Of a stretch of DNA of 64,000 nt, positions 37,104 through 49,539 are shown in pieces. The first letter of the stretch is position 1, and every line of letters starts with the position of its first letter. The notes beneath the pieces were generated by a model. That model did not search any database and was not told the origin of the DNA. It worked only from the letters and a program-made list of their open reading frames with translations. Both the position numbers and the translations under genes were made by a program. Origin of the DNA: Halichondria panicea (taxonomy: Eukaryota; Porifera; Demospongiae; Suberitida; Halichondriidae); assembly GCF_963675165.1 (NCBI RefSeq), contig NC_087387.1, forward strand, positions 5,792,990 through 5,856,989, written 5' to 3'.

Positions 37104-38450
37104 ATGATGCTACTATTTCAAATCAGTGTGCTACTATTGACACTACAGAGAGGGACATCAACAGGTAGGTACACTATAGAGGAACAAAGTGACTGTAACA
37201 ATCTTATACTAGCTGCTTTATAGATAATTGTCTCACTGAAGATCACAAAAAAATAAGATTGACTGGTCTAAGAAGCATACAAAATGAAGGAGCTGTTCAA
37301 CTGTGTCTTCGATTTAGTGGGAACGAATATCTCTGGTTATACATACAGACTCAGCCTGGTTGGACAAATAATCTCAGAGCAGCAAACTTAGCATGTAGAG
37401 AAGTGGGCTTGAATTACACAGGTAAGCTACAGATATACACTAGGTGCATGGCTTTATATAGTTCACCTAGAGTATCTTATCAACATACATATAAATAGGT
37501 CGTAAGTCATACTTTTTGTTTAAACAGGTGTTAGAGCGAGCACAGTCTGGCTAAAGGAAGATGCTGAGACAGTAACAACACAAATTAATTGTAACAGAGA
37601 GGCTGAGAAGTTTACAGACTGTCTAACTCGTCCGTTAAACATAGACGACAGAAGTCGAGTGGCTCCATGGACTAACTTTGCAGTACGTTTACTGCCTACC
37701 AGACGTTATTTATAAGTGTGTCTCTATTCTATATAGACTGCATAGAAGAAGTCCTAAGACTGGTGGATGGCTCCAGCTACAATGAAGGACAAGTGGAGGT
37801 GTGCTCCAATGGTTGCTGGGGAACAGTGTGTGGTGATGGATGGACAGAGAGAGAAGCTGCTCTAGTGTGTAGTAGACTGGGGTATCTGGAAATCAGTAGG
37901 TTAACGTACTAGTTACAATCAATGGAAATTATACTTTCACCACTATCATTCAGATGCAATGCACCAGACGTTTGGCCAAGGCTCAGGCCCACACTATAAC
38001 TGTACAGCAGACGGTAACTTTGCAGACTGTACAATACTTCCCACTCAACGTACTTGTAACCACACTGGTTTATCATATCAAGAACTAGGCAGCGGCAGCA
38101 CTAGTGCTTTGGGAGTCATCACTGGGATCCTGGTGGTTGCTCTAGTAGCCATGGTTACAGCATGGATAATTAGTTGCGTATAAGTAAAAAGGTTTGTTTT
38201 AATCTCAATAAATATGGGCCCAGGGACTCAAGAGGTGACCAACAACAGCTCTGTTGGTCCCACCTATGAGCAAATTGATGACGCTGGGAATAGATATGAT
38301 GTCATCAGAAACAGAACTGATCCTGTGACAAATGGAGAACATACGTACAATGTACTTACACCACACTGGGAGGTCAGGTGACAGACACGTGACTACCACA
38401 CCACAGGATTATGAGGTCCCTATAACAATTGAAGCTGTTTATATATAAAC
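37104..38450 (+). pseudogene. S4: two-SRCR receptor, frameshifted, stop after TM
   Basis: Exons 37104-37164 (signal peptide MMLLFQISVLLLTLQRG), 37224-37421 and 37528-37682 (first SRCR), 37737-37895 and 37954-38183 (second SRCR: RLVDGSSYNEGQVEVC, GTVCGDGWTEREAALVC; stalk; TM ITGILVVALVAMVTAW). Exon 3 has 5 extra bases relative to S11 (CCATGGACTAACTTTGCA), so it ends in phase 0 and the next exon would read a stop. The TM exon ends GTA TAA just after ISCV, where S1 reads GTA TAC. The former tail coding region persists at about 38212-38430 (YEQIDDAGNRYDVI) with its acceptor deleted and a small insertion. Near-identical to S6. Confidence 0.75.
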
Positions 38451-38612
38451 ACTATGCAGATAGTGTTTAAAAAAGCAATCTTGTCAGTATAGATTGGTGA
38501 TACTTTCAAAGTTTGCATATACGGGCATATACACCATTACGCTAACTGTTATTTTAACACAATCAAAACTCTTATTCTTTACTGGGAAGGATAGTACGTA
38601 CAAAGCTATAAG

Positions 38613-39687
38613 ATGAATCTGCCACTAGTACTCTGTGTTCTACTACTGAGTATAGACAAGGGACAGTGTAACCACTTAAACAGTGAGTTATTCAATGAGG
38701 ACTAACCAGCAAATGACTCTACCCTACACACACACATGCAAGCAGATATCTGCGGTGGAAGTATTGATATTGGTAACATTAGACTAGTGGAAACAAGACA
38801 TACCTTAAATGATGGTGCAGTACAAATCTGTAACCAGTTCATTTATAGCAACGTGCCACGAATTTCTTGGTGTTACTTAAACAGCACAGAGAGTTGGAAC
38901 ATGACTGCTGCTAGAGTAGCATGCAGGCAGCTGGGACTACCACACTCAGGTAAGCAACAAAATTAATATACATTAATCAAAATTACATGCCAATTTTGCA
39001 GCTCCTACAGTAACCATGCTTACACTACAGTCATTTGAGAATGTAGTTATTGGACCAGTGACTTGTAATGGGACAGAAGTTCTACTACGCGATTGCTTGA
39101 GGGGCCAGTATAATATCAGCATTACATATTCAGCAATGGTTGCTGGATTGAACTTGCAGTACGTTGATATTCACATTAATATTGACATTGTTGTACACTT
39201 TCAGTCAACGAGGTAACTGCTACTAATGGGACATTGCCAGTCATGAGTACTAGTGGGACATTAGGAGCACTCATTGGTTTATTGGCAGCTGCTCTAGTGA
39301 TGGTTGTCACTGGATGGATTGTGTCGTGTGTTTACTTACAGAGGAAAATAAACAAGTAAGCCATCGAGCAAACTATGTGCAATTAAGAAGACTAATGTAT
39401 AACATTACAGGCAAGGCAGTGACCACACCCACAGTACACCACCTTCTATCAACAATCCCGACCTACAACACAATCCAGCATACACCCACACAACAGCTGC
39501 CTCTACGAGTGACCCCACCCTCCAACGCAATCCAGTATATGATTGGTCGACCACTGCCCCACACACCACGAACATGGAACCATCCTACGAGGTGGTCAGT
39601 GGTGGTGAGGGGGTGGGGCATAGCTATGATGTCATCTGTCCAAAAAGTGCTCGTAACACAAGCAATGAAAGAGGATCACATGATTAA
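38613..39687 (+). pseudogene. S5: single-SRCR receptor with 1-base insertion before TM
   Basis: Exons 38613-38682, 38746-38949, 39002-39158, 39205-39355 and 39411-39687. The first 2.9 exons are open and encode the family signal peptide and SRCR domain. At the end of exon 3, GGATTGAACTTGCAG replaces GGATTGAATTGCAG, shifting the frame so that the TM exon soon meets a stop. If real, the product would be a secreted single-SRCR protein. TM and tail (NPVYDW, YEVVSGGEGVGHSYDVI) are undamaged downstream. Confidence 0.72.
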
Positions 39688-39970
39688 GCTTCAGAAGAGG
39701 ATGTATTGAACTAAGAGTAGGGGTGATACATTATCAGTGATTAATTATGGACAACTATAATAATAAGTTTGCACTAGACTAGACCTGAATTTTATTCCAT
39801 TAAACAATGAAACATCTTTTCTGGAATGTAACTGACAACGATTGGGATGGCTAGAACAAGTAGGTCATCATAATTATGATAGATAAACGTAGCACTAATT
39901 GACAACTTTTGGTTTCGTTGTGACTATAAGTGAGTTCTATCTACAAAGACATAGCACTAGGTGATCAGAC

Positions 39971-41345
39971 ATGAGGCTACTGTTTCAAATCAGTGTGCTA
40001 CTATTGACACTACAGAGAGGGACATCAACAGGTAGGTACTACAATAAGAAGTGACTGTAATAGTTTTATTGCTTTGTAGATAGTTGTCTTCCTCAAGATC
40101 ACTGAAAAATAAGATTTACTGGTCCAAGAAGCATAAAAAATGAAGGAGCTGTTCAACTGTGTCTTCGATTTAGTGGGAACGAATATCTCTGGTTATACAT
40201 ACAGACTCAGCCTGGTTGGACAAATAATCTCAGAGCAGCAAACTTAGCATGTAGAGAAGTGGGCTTGAATTACACAGGTAAGCTACAGATATACACTAGG
40301 TGCATGGCTTTATATAGTTCACCTAGAGTATCTTATCAACATACATATAAATAGGTCGTAAGTCATACTTTTTGTTTAAACAGGTGTTAGAGCAAGCACA
40401 GTCTGGCTAAAGGAAGATGCTGAGACAGTAACAACACAAATTAATTGTAACAGAGAGGCTGAGAAGTTTACAGACTGTTTAACTCGTCCGTTAAACATAG
40501 ACGACAGAAGTCGAGTGGCTCCATGGACTAACTTTGCAGTACGTTTACTGCCTACCAGACGTTATTTATAAGTGTGTCTCTATTCTATATAGACTGCATA
40601 GAAGAAGTCCTAAGACTGGTGGATGGCTCCAGCTACAATGAAGGACAAGTGGAGGTGTGCTCCAATGGTCGCTGGGGAACAGTGTGTGGTGATGGATGGA
40701 CAGAGAGAGAAGCTGCTCTAGTGTGTAGTAGACTGGGGTATCTGGAAATCAGTAGGTTAACGTACTAGTTACAATCAATGGAAATTATACTTTCACCACT
40801 ATCATTCAGATGCAATGCACCAGACGTTTGGTCAAGGCTCAGGCCCACATTATAACTGTACAGCAGACGGTAACTTTGCAGACTGTACAATACTTCCCAC
40901 TCAACGTACTTGTAACCACACTGGTTTATCATATCAAGAACTAGGCAGCGGCAGCACTAGTGCTTTGGGAGTCATCACTGGGATCCTGGTGGTTGCTCTA
41001 GTAGCCATGGTTACAGCATGGATAATTAGTTGCGTATAAGCAAAAAGGTTTGTTTTAATCTCAATAAATATGGGCCCAGGGACTCAAGAGGTGACCAACA
41101 ACAGCTCTGTTGGTCCCACCTATGAGCAAATTGATGACGCTGGGAATAGATATGATGTCATCAGAAACAGAACTGATCCTGTGACAAATGGAGAACATAC
41201 GTACAATGTACTACACCACACTGGGAGGTCAGGTGACAGACACGTGACTACCACACCACAGGATTATGAGGTCCCTATAACAATTGAAGCTGTTTATATA
41301 AACACTATGCAGATAGTGTTTAAAAAAGCAATCTTGTCAGTATAG
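39971..41345 (+). pseudogene. S6: duplicate of S4 with an additional nonsense change; free ITAM frame downstream
   Basis: Exons 39971-40031, 40080-40277, 40384-40538, 40593-40751 and 40810-41039 repeat S4, with the same exon 3 length defect and the same TAA after the TM. Exon 2 also has CAC TGA where S11 has CAC CGA. A separate open frame (41070-41345) begins ATGGGCCCAGGGACTCAAG and encodes the complete ITAM tail (YEQIDDAGNRYDVI, TYNVL, DYEVP). Whether it is ever translated is unknown. Second member of the S5+S6 tandem unit. Confidence 0.75.
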
Positions 41346-41467
41346 ATTGGTGATACTTTCAAAGTTTGCATATACGGGCATATACACCATTACATTAACT
41401 GTTATTTTAACACAATCAAAACTCTTATTCTTTACTGGGAAGGATAGTACGTACAAAGCTATATAAG

Positions 41468-42322
41468 ATGAATCTGCCACTAGTACTCTGTGTTCTACTA
41501 CTGAGTATAGACAAGGGACAGTGTAACCACTTAAACAGTGAGTTTATTCAATGAGGACTAACCAGCAAATGACTCTACCCTACACACACACATGCAAGCA
41601 GATATCTGCGGTGGAGATATTGATATTGGTAACATTAGACTAGTGGAACCAAGACACACCATAAATGATGGTGCAGTACAAATCTGTAACCAGTTCATTT
41701 ATAGTAACGTGCCACGAATTTCTTGGTGTTACTTGAACAGTACAGAGAGTTGGAACACGACTGCTGCTAGAGTAGCATGCAGGCAACTGGGACTACCACA
41801 CTCAGGTAAGCAACAAAATTAATACATTAATGCAAAATTACATGCCGATTTTGCAGCTCCTACAGTAACCACGATTACACTACAGCCATTTGAAGTAGTA
41901 ATTATTGGACCAGTTTCTTGTAATGGGACAGAAGATCAACTACGCGATTGCTTGAGGGGCCGGTATAATATCAGCATTACAAGTTCAGCAATGGTTGCTG
42001 GATTGAATTGCAGTACGTTGATATTCACATTAATATTGACATTGTTGTACACTTCAGTCAATGAGGTAATTGCTACTACCGGGACATTGCCAGTCATGAG
42101 TACTAGTGGGACATTAGGAGCACTCATTGGTCTATTGGCAGCTGCTCTAGTGGTGGTTGTCACTGGATGGATTGTGTCGTGTGTTTACTTACGGAGGAAA
42201 ATTAACAGGTAAGCTCTATAGAGCAAACTATATGCAATTAAGAAGACTAATGGAAATAATCATAACATTACAGGCAAGGCAGTGACCACACCCACAGTAC
42301 ACCACCCTCTATACAATCCTGA
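41468..42322 (+). CDS. S7: single-SRCR receptor with truncated tail
   Basis: Exons 41468-41537, 41602-41805, 41857-42012, 42058-42208 and 42274-42322 give 209 residues: signal peptide, SRCR domain, short stalk, TM (GALIGLLAAALVVVVTGWIV) and about 16 tail residues. The tail exon lacks two bases compared with S3/S10 (CCCTCTATACAATCC versus CCCTCTATCAACAATCC), so it stops at TGA 42320-42322. The remaining tail coding sequence to 42548 (NPVYDW, YEVVSGGEGVGHSYDVI) is out of frame. It therefore reads as a tailless, possibly decoy, member, or as a recent pseudogene. Confidence 0.65.
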
Positions 42323-42807
42323 CCTTCAACATAATCCAGCATACACCCACACAACAGCTGTCTCTACAAGTGACCCCACCCTCCAACGTAATCCAGTATA
42401 CGATTGGTCGACCACTGTCCCACACACCACGAACATGGAACCATCCTACGAGGTGGTCAGTGGTGGTGAGGGGGTGGGGCATAGCTATGATGTCATCAGT
42501 CCAACAGGTGCTCGTAATACAAGCAATGAAAGAGGATCACATGACTAAGCCACATGACTAAGCTTCAGAGGAGGACAATGTATTGGACCACACTAATAAG
42601 TGATTATGAATATGACACAATTCAGATACTCATATATAAGCAACTATATTTCATATGTCTATTTTACTTATACTCAAGTCAGACTACATATATAGGAATG
42701 TTGGTTAAGTATAATTATACATTAACATCATAATTATGTGCACTGAATATGAAAAGTTTTAGCTTCATTGACAGAAGTGAGTTCTATATAGCAGAAGATG
42801 GTCAGAC

Positions 42808-43455
42808 ATGAGGACACTGTTTCAAACTAGTGTGCTGCGTTTACTGTCTTCCTATACACGTATAATTCTATATAGACTGCATAGAAGGAGCCCTAAGACT
42901 AGTGGGCAATTATACTGTCACCACTATAATTCAGATGCAAGGCTCCAGACGTTTGGCCAAGGCTCAGGTCCACAATATAACTGCACAGCAAACGGTAATC
43001 TTGCAGACTGTACACATTTTCCCACTCCACGCACTTGTAACCATACTGTTAAGAACTAGGCAACGGCAGCACTAGTCCTTTGGGGGCCATTACTGGGGCT
43101 TTGATAGCTCTGGTAGGCGTGGTTACAGTATGGATAATTCCTTGTGTATAAGCAAAAAGGTTTGTTTTAATTTCAGTAATAAGTACATAATTATATATCA
43201 CGCAGCCACGCCCCTAAACCATCGACTTACTCGGCTGCCCCAATACTAACCAACCCAGTATATGGTATGGGCCCAGGGACTCAACAGGTTACCAACAACA
43301 GCTCTGTTGGTCACACATATGAGCAAATTGATGACGCTGGGAATAGATATGATGTCATTAGAAATAGAGCTGATCCTGTAACAAATGGAGAACATACGTA
43401 CAATGTACTACATCACACTGGGAGGTCAGGTTATAACATAACAGAAAACAATTAA
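42808..43455 (+). pseudogene. S8: remnant of a two-SRCR receptor with ITAM tail
   Basis: The signal-peptide exon (MRTLFQTSVLRL…) runs straight into fragments of the second SRCR exons (GACTGCATAGAAGGAGCCCT, then TTTGGCCAAGGCTCAGG) with internal deletions; the TM exon is degraded. At 43205-43455 a tail region remains (NPVYGM, YEQIDDAGNRYDVI, TYNVL), ending at TAA. Its acceptor (CTGTAG in S1) is lost (TATATATCACGC). The only clear coding-like blocks are out of register with each other. Confidence 0.75.
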
Positions 43456-43891
43456 ACAAACATCACAGTTTATATTAACACTTGCAAGTCAGACAAATGA
43501 CTTCACGTTAGATATCATTACACTTCAAATGTACTGTCTCTGAAATGTATCTGCTTTACTGACAATATATCAGTTAATTGAACCCCATAGAATGAATGTA
43601 GCAACCATTGGGCCACTGAGAGGATATAGGCAGCAGTGGCAATGACAGAGGTAGACAAAGCATATAAAAGCCACCTTTAATTTGAGCGTGGGAGTAAACA
43701 CAAACGTAATTACAGACTTCAGTCATATTGAAAGATAACAGGTTTTGTTGCTGTGTACTATTTGTATGTTTGATATAAAGTGGCTGGATACCTTATTTAT
43801 AGTAATAGTTTAATGAAGTGTTTAAACGATAGCAGACTTTCAGATTGATAGACATACAGTATTCACTAACAAAGAAGCTTCACTACCAACT
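43456..43891. other. Non-coding spacer S8-S9
   Basis: No exon, repeat array or tRNA seen. It presumably contains the S9 promoter. Confidence 0.4.
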
Positions 43892-45583
43892 ATGAGATCT
43901 CTACTGCTACTGATCACAATAACCTTGTTTCAAGGATATAGCTATGGATACAGCTACATACCAGGCCATGGTGATATTAATTTTAGACAATACATAATTA
44001 TGGTATATACTACTGTATCCGCTGTAGATGGTTGCAATCAACCAGGGACGCTTAGACTAGACAACCAGGGAACTATGAACACTAGATCAGGAGCAGTACA
44101 AGTCTGTACAGCATGGGAAGGTGGAAGGCAACAGTGGACATATATCAGTGCGGATTACTGGACAAACACAACAGCCAAAAAAGCATGCCAGCAACTGGGT
44201 CTGGGGTACTCAAGTAAGGAGCAAGCAGAGTTATTATATAGATACTGAATGATTATGCAAACCACGCATATACAGGTGTAACTCTACGAATAGTACTTTT
44301 GAGAAACATTACATTTAAAAGACAACTTAGAGATTGCTGCTGTATTGAGCAGGATAATCAGATTTCAGATTGTTTAACTCCGAATGCTTATGCCTCAAGT
44401 ATGGTAGCATACCTCAATTGTGGTAAGTTGCGATACTTTTCTGTCCTGGGGAATTTTGCTAGCTTGTAATTATTCTAGGGGATAACTGCAAAGAAAACAG
44501 TATACGATTGGTAAACGGACCATCAAGCAGAAATGGAACAGTTGAATTCTGTCGCTCAAACCAATGGAGGAGAATTTGCAGCAGAGTAGCTGATTTAAAG
44601 AAAAATGCTAAAGTGGTTTGTAGACAATTGGGGTATCCAGTCAATGGTGAATATACATACCAAGCAATTTTCTATTCATAATTATATGATCTGCTTTAAC
44701 AGGTGCTTCTGGGGTAAATGTAGTGACCAGGCTAAGACCAGTAAATGAATGTTATTCTTGCATAGGAAACGAGATTTCCTTTAGCGAATGCTTGCGACGA
44801 GGAAATCAATATTGGACATTTAAAGTGGGATGCAGATCACATGAGCAAGTAGTTCGTGATAATGCGACAATATCTACGGACAATGACGGAAGCTGCTCAA
44901 CAAATGTGTGTAACTGTGAGACTGACAGTCGACCAGAACCTGCAACTATAACAATGGATACTACAAATGAGCAGGAGCCGCTATCCACTGACCAGAGCAC
45001 AGGCAGGCAGCGTGAATCAGACACTATAAGCCCCTGGGTCATAACAGGAGTATTGGCTGTAGTGTTACAGGTCACCATCATTGGGTGGATTGTGTCATGC
45101 ATCTGCTTGAGCAAAAAGCAAAGGTAAGAGTTCTGCCTGAATAATAGTATACACAGTCATAATTTAACGGATCAATGTATTAATTAACAACACTATACAA
45201 ACAGGAAAGGTCACCCTGATCAAACACCGAGCACCAGAGACGAGCAATCTCTCAACAACCCAGTGTATGATGGTAGCACCACTGTCCCACACACCACGTA
45301 CAGCTCTCATGGACCCTCCTATGAGGTCATTGATACTAACGAGGGGGCGGGGCATAGCTATGATGTCATCGGTCATAGGGGTGCAGCTAGACCACACCCA
45401 CCCACCACACACCCTGTGTCCAACGAGGAGTACAGTACGCTAGACACCAGCAGAGAGAATGAGTATCACACACTAGAGAGCAATACTGGAGATGGTCAAT
45501 ATTCAATGGTTGGACACACTGACCCCCAAGATTACGAGGTGCCTGCCCCCCCCCCCCTCAGGGGGAAAAGTACTCTACACTGA
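43892..45583 (+). CDS. S9: two-SRCR receptor with multiple ITAM-like motifs, intact
   Basis: Exons 43892-44213, 44276-44422, 44479-44646, 44703-45123 and 45205-45583 give 478 residues. Signal peptide MRSLLLLITITLFQG and the first half-SRCR share one exon, unlike its neighbours. SRCR 1 (GAVQVC, AKKACQQLGL) and SRCR 2 (RLVNGPSSRNGTVEFC, AKVVCRQLGYP) are followed by a Thr/Glu-rich stalk and a TM (~WVITGVLAVVLQVTIIGWIV). The tail has NNPVYDG, YEVIDTNEGAGHSYDVI (x9 spacing), EEYSTLDTSRENEYHTL (canonical YxxL-x7-YxxL ITAM), YSMV and DYEVP. Ectodomain introns are phase 1, the last intron phase 2. The tail matches S12, while ectodomain and TM differ, pointing to exon exchange. Likely an activating recognition receptor (inference). 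Confidence 0.85.
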
Positions 45584-46465
45584 AGCATTGATAGCCTACG
45601 CAAACATCAACAAGTATAAATGAACAATAATTCTGATGTATCAATGTGTTTAACACTATAATTATAGTTCTACTATATGCAATACAAATGGGCAAACAAT
45701 TTAAGCAACCAATGGGAAAACAGTGAACCTTTCTACGTTGCAAACTCACCCATACAATCGTTTATGTTTTCAAACTATACTGGGACAATGATAAGCTTTG
45801 GAACTAGTAATGAAATTATTGAAACTATTCGAGAATTGGAATGTGGGTAATTTATTCCGTACCTAAAAAGTTCATGCGTCCAAAATGAAAGCTATTCACT
45901 TGTTACATGGGCAAAGGAAAACGGACACACTAAATTTACAGAAAACAAACGTTTATTCAGACAAAATTCAGTTAGCATTTGTGAGTGTTAGGAAGACAAC
46001 AGAAACGTCGATCACAGCTTATAATTATACTTAATACATTAACATTTGCAATAATTATACGCACGTGACAAATTTTACACAGTGGTTTGTAACACACTCT
46101 CGGACCAGGTTGTCCAGTCACAGTCGCTCAAAGTCCACTTCCCGTTCCAACCATTCTCATACCAATACTTTTTTGCTGATTTTGCATGCAGCTACTCGAA
46201 TTATTGATGGACGTGACTCATTTAAAGTCATTCCTGCATATAGTATCTAAATATTTCAGCCATCTGGACGAGGGGACACTATAGGTGTTCGGATAATCGA
46301 GGCTCAACTGTATAAAATATTATATGTTAAAACGCAATTAGATAGGTGATACTTTCTATAAAATTATTAATCACGCTTTACGATAACTGATGTTATTGCA
46401 ACATAATTATATAAGCACGCCTAATTGGATAAAATCCCTTTGCTGGGAAGGATAGTAGCTATAAG
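45584..46465. other. Spacer with a tail-exon relic and a pogo-like end
   Basis: At about 45867-45965 the sequence CAAAATGAAAGCTATTCACT and flanks match the end of the S11 tail exon (49489-49600), a relic of another receptor gene. At 46262-46310 the minus strand reads CAGTTGAGCCTCGATTATCC next to TA, the type of end seen in pogo/Tigger elements; the partner end is not found. No intact gene. Confidence 0.5.
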
Positions 46466-47530
46466 ATGAATCTGCCACTAGTACTTTGTGTTGTACTCCT
46501 GAGTATAGACAAGGGACAGTGCAACCACTTGAACAGTGAGTTATTAAATAGAGCAGTCACCAGATGACTCTACCCTACATGCATGCAGATAGTTGCAGTG
46601 GAAGTATTGATATTGGTAACATTAGACTGGTGGAACCAAGGCATACCATAAATGATGGTGCTGTACAAATATGTAACCAGTTCGTGCAATATAACACCTC
46701 ACAACTGTCTTGGTGTTACTTGAACAGTACAGAAAGTTGGAACATGACTGCTGCTAGAGTAGCATGCAGGCAACTGGGACTACCACACTCAGGTAAGCAA
46801 CAAAATTAATGTCAAAATAACATGCCGATTTTGCAGCTCCTACAGTAACCATGCTTACACTACAGTCATTTGGGAATGTAGTTATTAGACCAGTGACTTG
46901 TAATGGGACAGAAGATCAACTACGCGATTGCTTGAGGGGCCAATATGATACCAGCATTTATACAGTTTCAGCAATGGTTGCTGGATTGAGTTGCAGTACG
47001 TTGATATTCACATGAATTCAGATTAACATTGTTGTACACTTTCAGTCAATGAATTAACTGCTACTACCGGGACATTGCCAGTCATGAGTACTAGTGTGAC
47101 ATTAGGAGCACTCATTGGTGTATTGGCAGCTGCTCTAGTGGTGGTTGTCACTGGATGGATTGTGTCGTGTGTTTACTTACAGAGGAAAATAAACAGGTAA
47201 GATCTATAGAGCAAACTATATTATGCAATTAAGAAGTAATTATAACATTACAGGCAAGGCAGTGACCACACCCACAGTACATCTCCCTCTATCAACAATC
47301 CCGACCTTCAACATAATCCAGCATACACGCACACAACAGCTGTCTCTATGAGTGACCCCACCCTCCAACGTAATCCAGTATATGATTGGTCGACCACTGT
47401 CCCACACACCACGAACATGGAACCATCCTACGAGGTGGTCAGTGGTGGTGAGGGGGTGGGGCATAGCTATGATGTCATCAGTCCAAGAGGTGCTTGTAAC
47501 ACAAGCAATGAAAGAGGATCACATGACTAA
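46466..47530 (+). CDS. S10: single-SRCR receptor with NPxY and ITAM-like tail, intact
   Basis: Exons 46466-46535, 46589-46792, 46837-46995, 47046-47196 and 47254-47530 give 286 residues. Signal peptide MNLPLVLCVVLLSIDKGQC, one SRCR-like domain (GAVQIC, ARVACRQLGL, VTCNGTEDQLRDC, VAGLSC), very short stalk, TM (GALIGVLAAALVVVVTGWIV) and a 93-residue tail. The tail contains two NPxY motifs (HNPAY, RNPVY) and YEVVSGGEGVGHSYDVI, a YxxV-x9-YxxI pair slightly wider than a classical ITAM. It is the intact reference for S3, S5 and S7, from which each differs by a small lesion. Ectodomain resembles S1, but TM and tail exons do not. Confidence 0.85.
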
Positions 47531-47894
47531 GCTTCAGAAGAGGATGTATCGAACTAAGAGGACTAAAGAGGGGTGATACATAACCACTGATAGATACATA
47601 AAATAATAATAAACTATGACCACTATAGATAATTATTGATAATGTTGCACTAGACCAGAACTGACTTTTACTTCATTTAATGTATTCTGGAATGTAACTG
47701 ACAACGGTTGGGATTGGTATATAGAACAAGTAGGAAAACAGTCACAGATGTTGGTAAAAAATAATTGTAATGACATCATCATAACTATGATGATAAATAA
47801 TTATGATGATAATAAATAATAAACGAAGCACTAATTGACAACTTTTGGCTTTGTTGACAGAAGTGATTAAGAGATAGCACTATAGTGATCAGAC

Positions 47895-49539
47895 ATGAGG
47901 CTACTGTTTCAAATCAGTGTGCTACTATTGACACTACAGAGAGGGACATCAACAGGTAAGTACTACAAGAACAAGTGACTGTAACAGTTTTATAATAGCT
48001 GTTTTATAGATAGTTGTCTTCCTGAAGATCACCGAAAAATAAGATTAACTGGACCAAGAAGCATAAAAAATGAGGGAGCTGTTCAACTTTGTGTTTTAAC
48101 CGAGAACGGCTATCTCTGGTTCTACATACAGACACAGGACGGTTGGACGAATGATTTCACAGCAGCAAACTTAGCATGTAGAGAACTGGGCCTGAATTAC
48201 ACAGGTATATAAGCTAACGATAAACAATAGAGGAATATAGGTGATGCAGTGATTTTAGTTGACCTTATGAAAATATATGCAAGTCATACTTTTTTCTACC
48301 AGGTGTCAGAGCAAACACAGTATGGCTAATGAGAAATGCTGACACAGCGACAGGAACAATCAATTGTAACGATGGAGATGAGGATTTAAGAGACTGTTTA
48401 CCTGATGTGTTATCCGTACGCGGCAGGAGTCAAGTTGCTGGACTGATTTGCAGTACGTTTACTGCCTTCCCAATTAATGTATATACGAGTGCATGTCTCA
48501 TTTATTATATACATAGACTGCATAGAAGGAGCCCTAAGACTAGTGGATGGCTCCAGCTACAATGAAGGACGAGTGGAGGTGTGCTCCAATGGTCGCTGGG
48601 GTACAGTGTGTGGTGATGGATGGACAGAGAGAGAAGCTGCTCTAGTGTGTAGTAGACTGGGGTATCCACAAGAGCGTAAGGCAATAGTTGTACTGTGTAT
48701 TATAACACTCCATCCATACATATAGATGCCACTCTCAGCAACTTTGGAGAGGGTAGTGGTCCATTGTACGATATTACTTGTCCAAGCACAGGAAGTGAAG
48801 ACCAGGAATGCATACCCATGATAAGATCTGCTCCATCATCTTGTACCCACTCAATGGATGTTGGAGTGAGGTGTCTTCCCTTCACTGATGCTTGTGCTGT
48901 TCCTATCAACGAAGTAACTGTCACAACAACAGCTCAGCAACCTCCAACACCAACACCACCATCGTCAACGTTAACGATTGCAAAATCTACCACAACAAGT
49001 ATTGAGGGAGATGTCAGTGAGGTGACTACTAACGACAAGCAACCATCGACAAGCACCAAAACCTCACAACCAAGTGATGGAATTACAACAAACAGCAGTA
49101 TCACCCAGAGCACAGCCATGAGTACTAGTGTGACATTAGGAGCACTCATTGGTCTATTAGCAGCTTCTCTAGTGGTGGTTGTCACTGGATGGATTGTGTC
49201 GTGTGTTTACTTGCAGAGGAAAATAAACAAGTAAGCTCTAAACTAGCAACACAATCAGAAAAATAACCTGTTAACAGAAAGAATAGCAAACAACAATTTC
49301 TATAACTATTGCACTGTACATGGATGGACACACACACACCATTCATACCCCCTCTCAGAGGCCACACCCACTCTACACCCGTCTCTAGTAATAACCACAC
49401 CCTCCAACACACACCACAAGATGAGGCATTGTACGACACAATCAATGCCACAGTTACTAACCTGGAGCACAATGATACTGTGCAGTGCGTTCAAAATGAA
49501 AGCTATTCACTTGTCGGACAAAGGAAAATGGACAAATAA
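47895..49539 (+). CDS. S11: two-SRCR receptor with short tyrosine tail, intact
   Basis: Exons 47895-47955, 48010-48204, 48303-48452, 48517-48675, 48726-49230 and 49359-49539 give 416 residues. Signal peptide MRLLFQISVLLLTLQRG; divergent SRCR 1 (KNEGAVQLC, ANLACRELGL, INCNDGDEDLRDC, VAGLIC); canonical SRCR 2 (RLVDGSSYNEGRVEVC, GTVCGDGWTEREAALVCSRLGY, with later Cys in ITC, QEC, SSC, VRC); Thr/Pro-rich stalk; TM GALIGLLAASLVVVVTGWIV; 60-residue tail with LYDTI and SYSLV but no ITAM spacing. Stalk and TM match S12 and TM matches S10, while the tail is different. It is the intact reference for the S4/S6/S8 lineage. Confidence 0.85.

Noticed and set aside
46065-46250. 61-residue frame beside a pogo-like end as a transposase fragment
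   Set aside because: No recognisable transposase motif; low-complexity Ser/Arg content.
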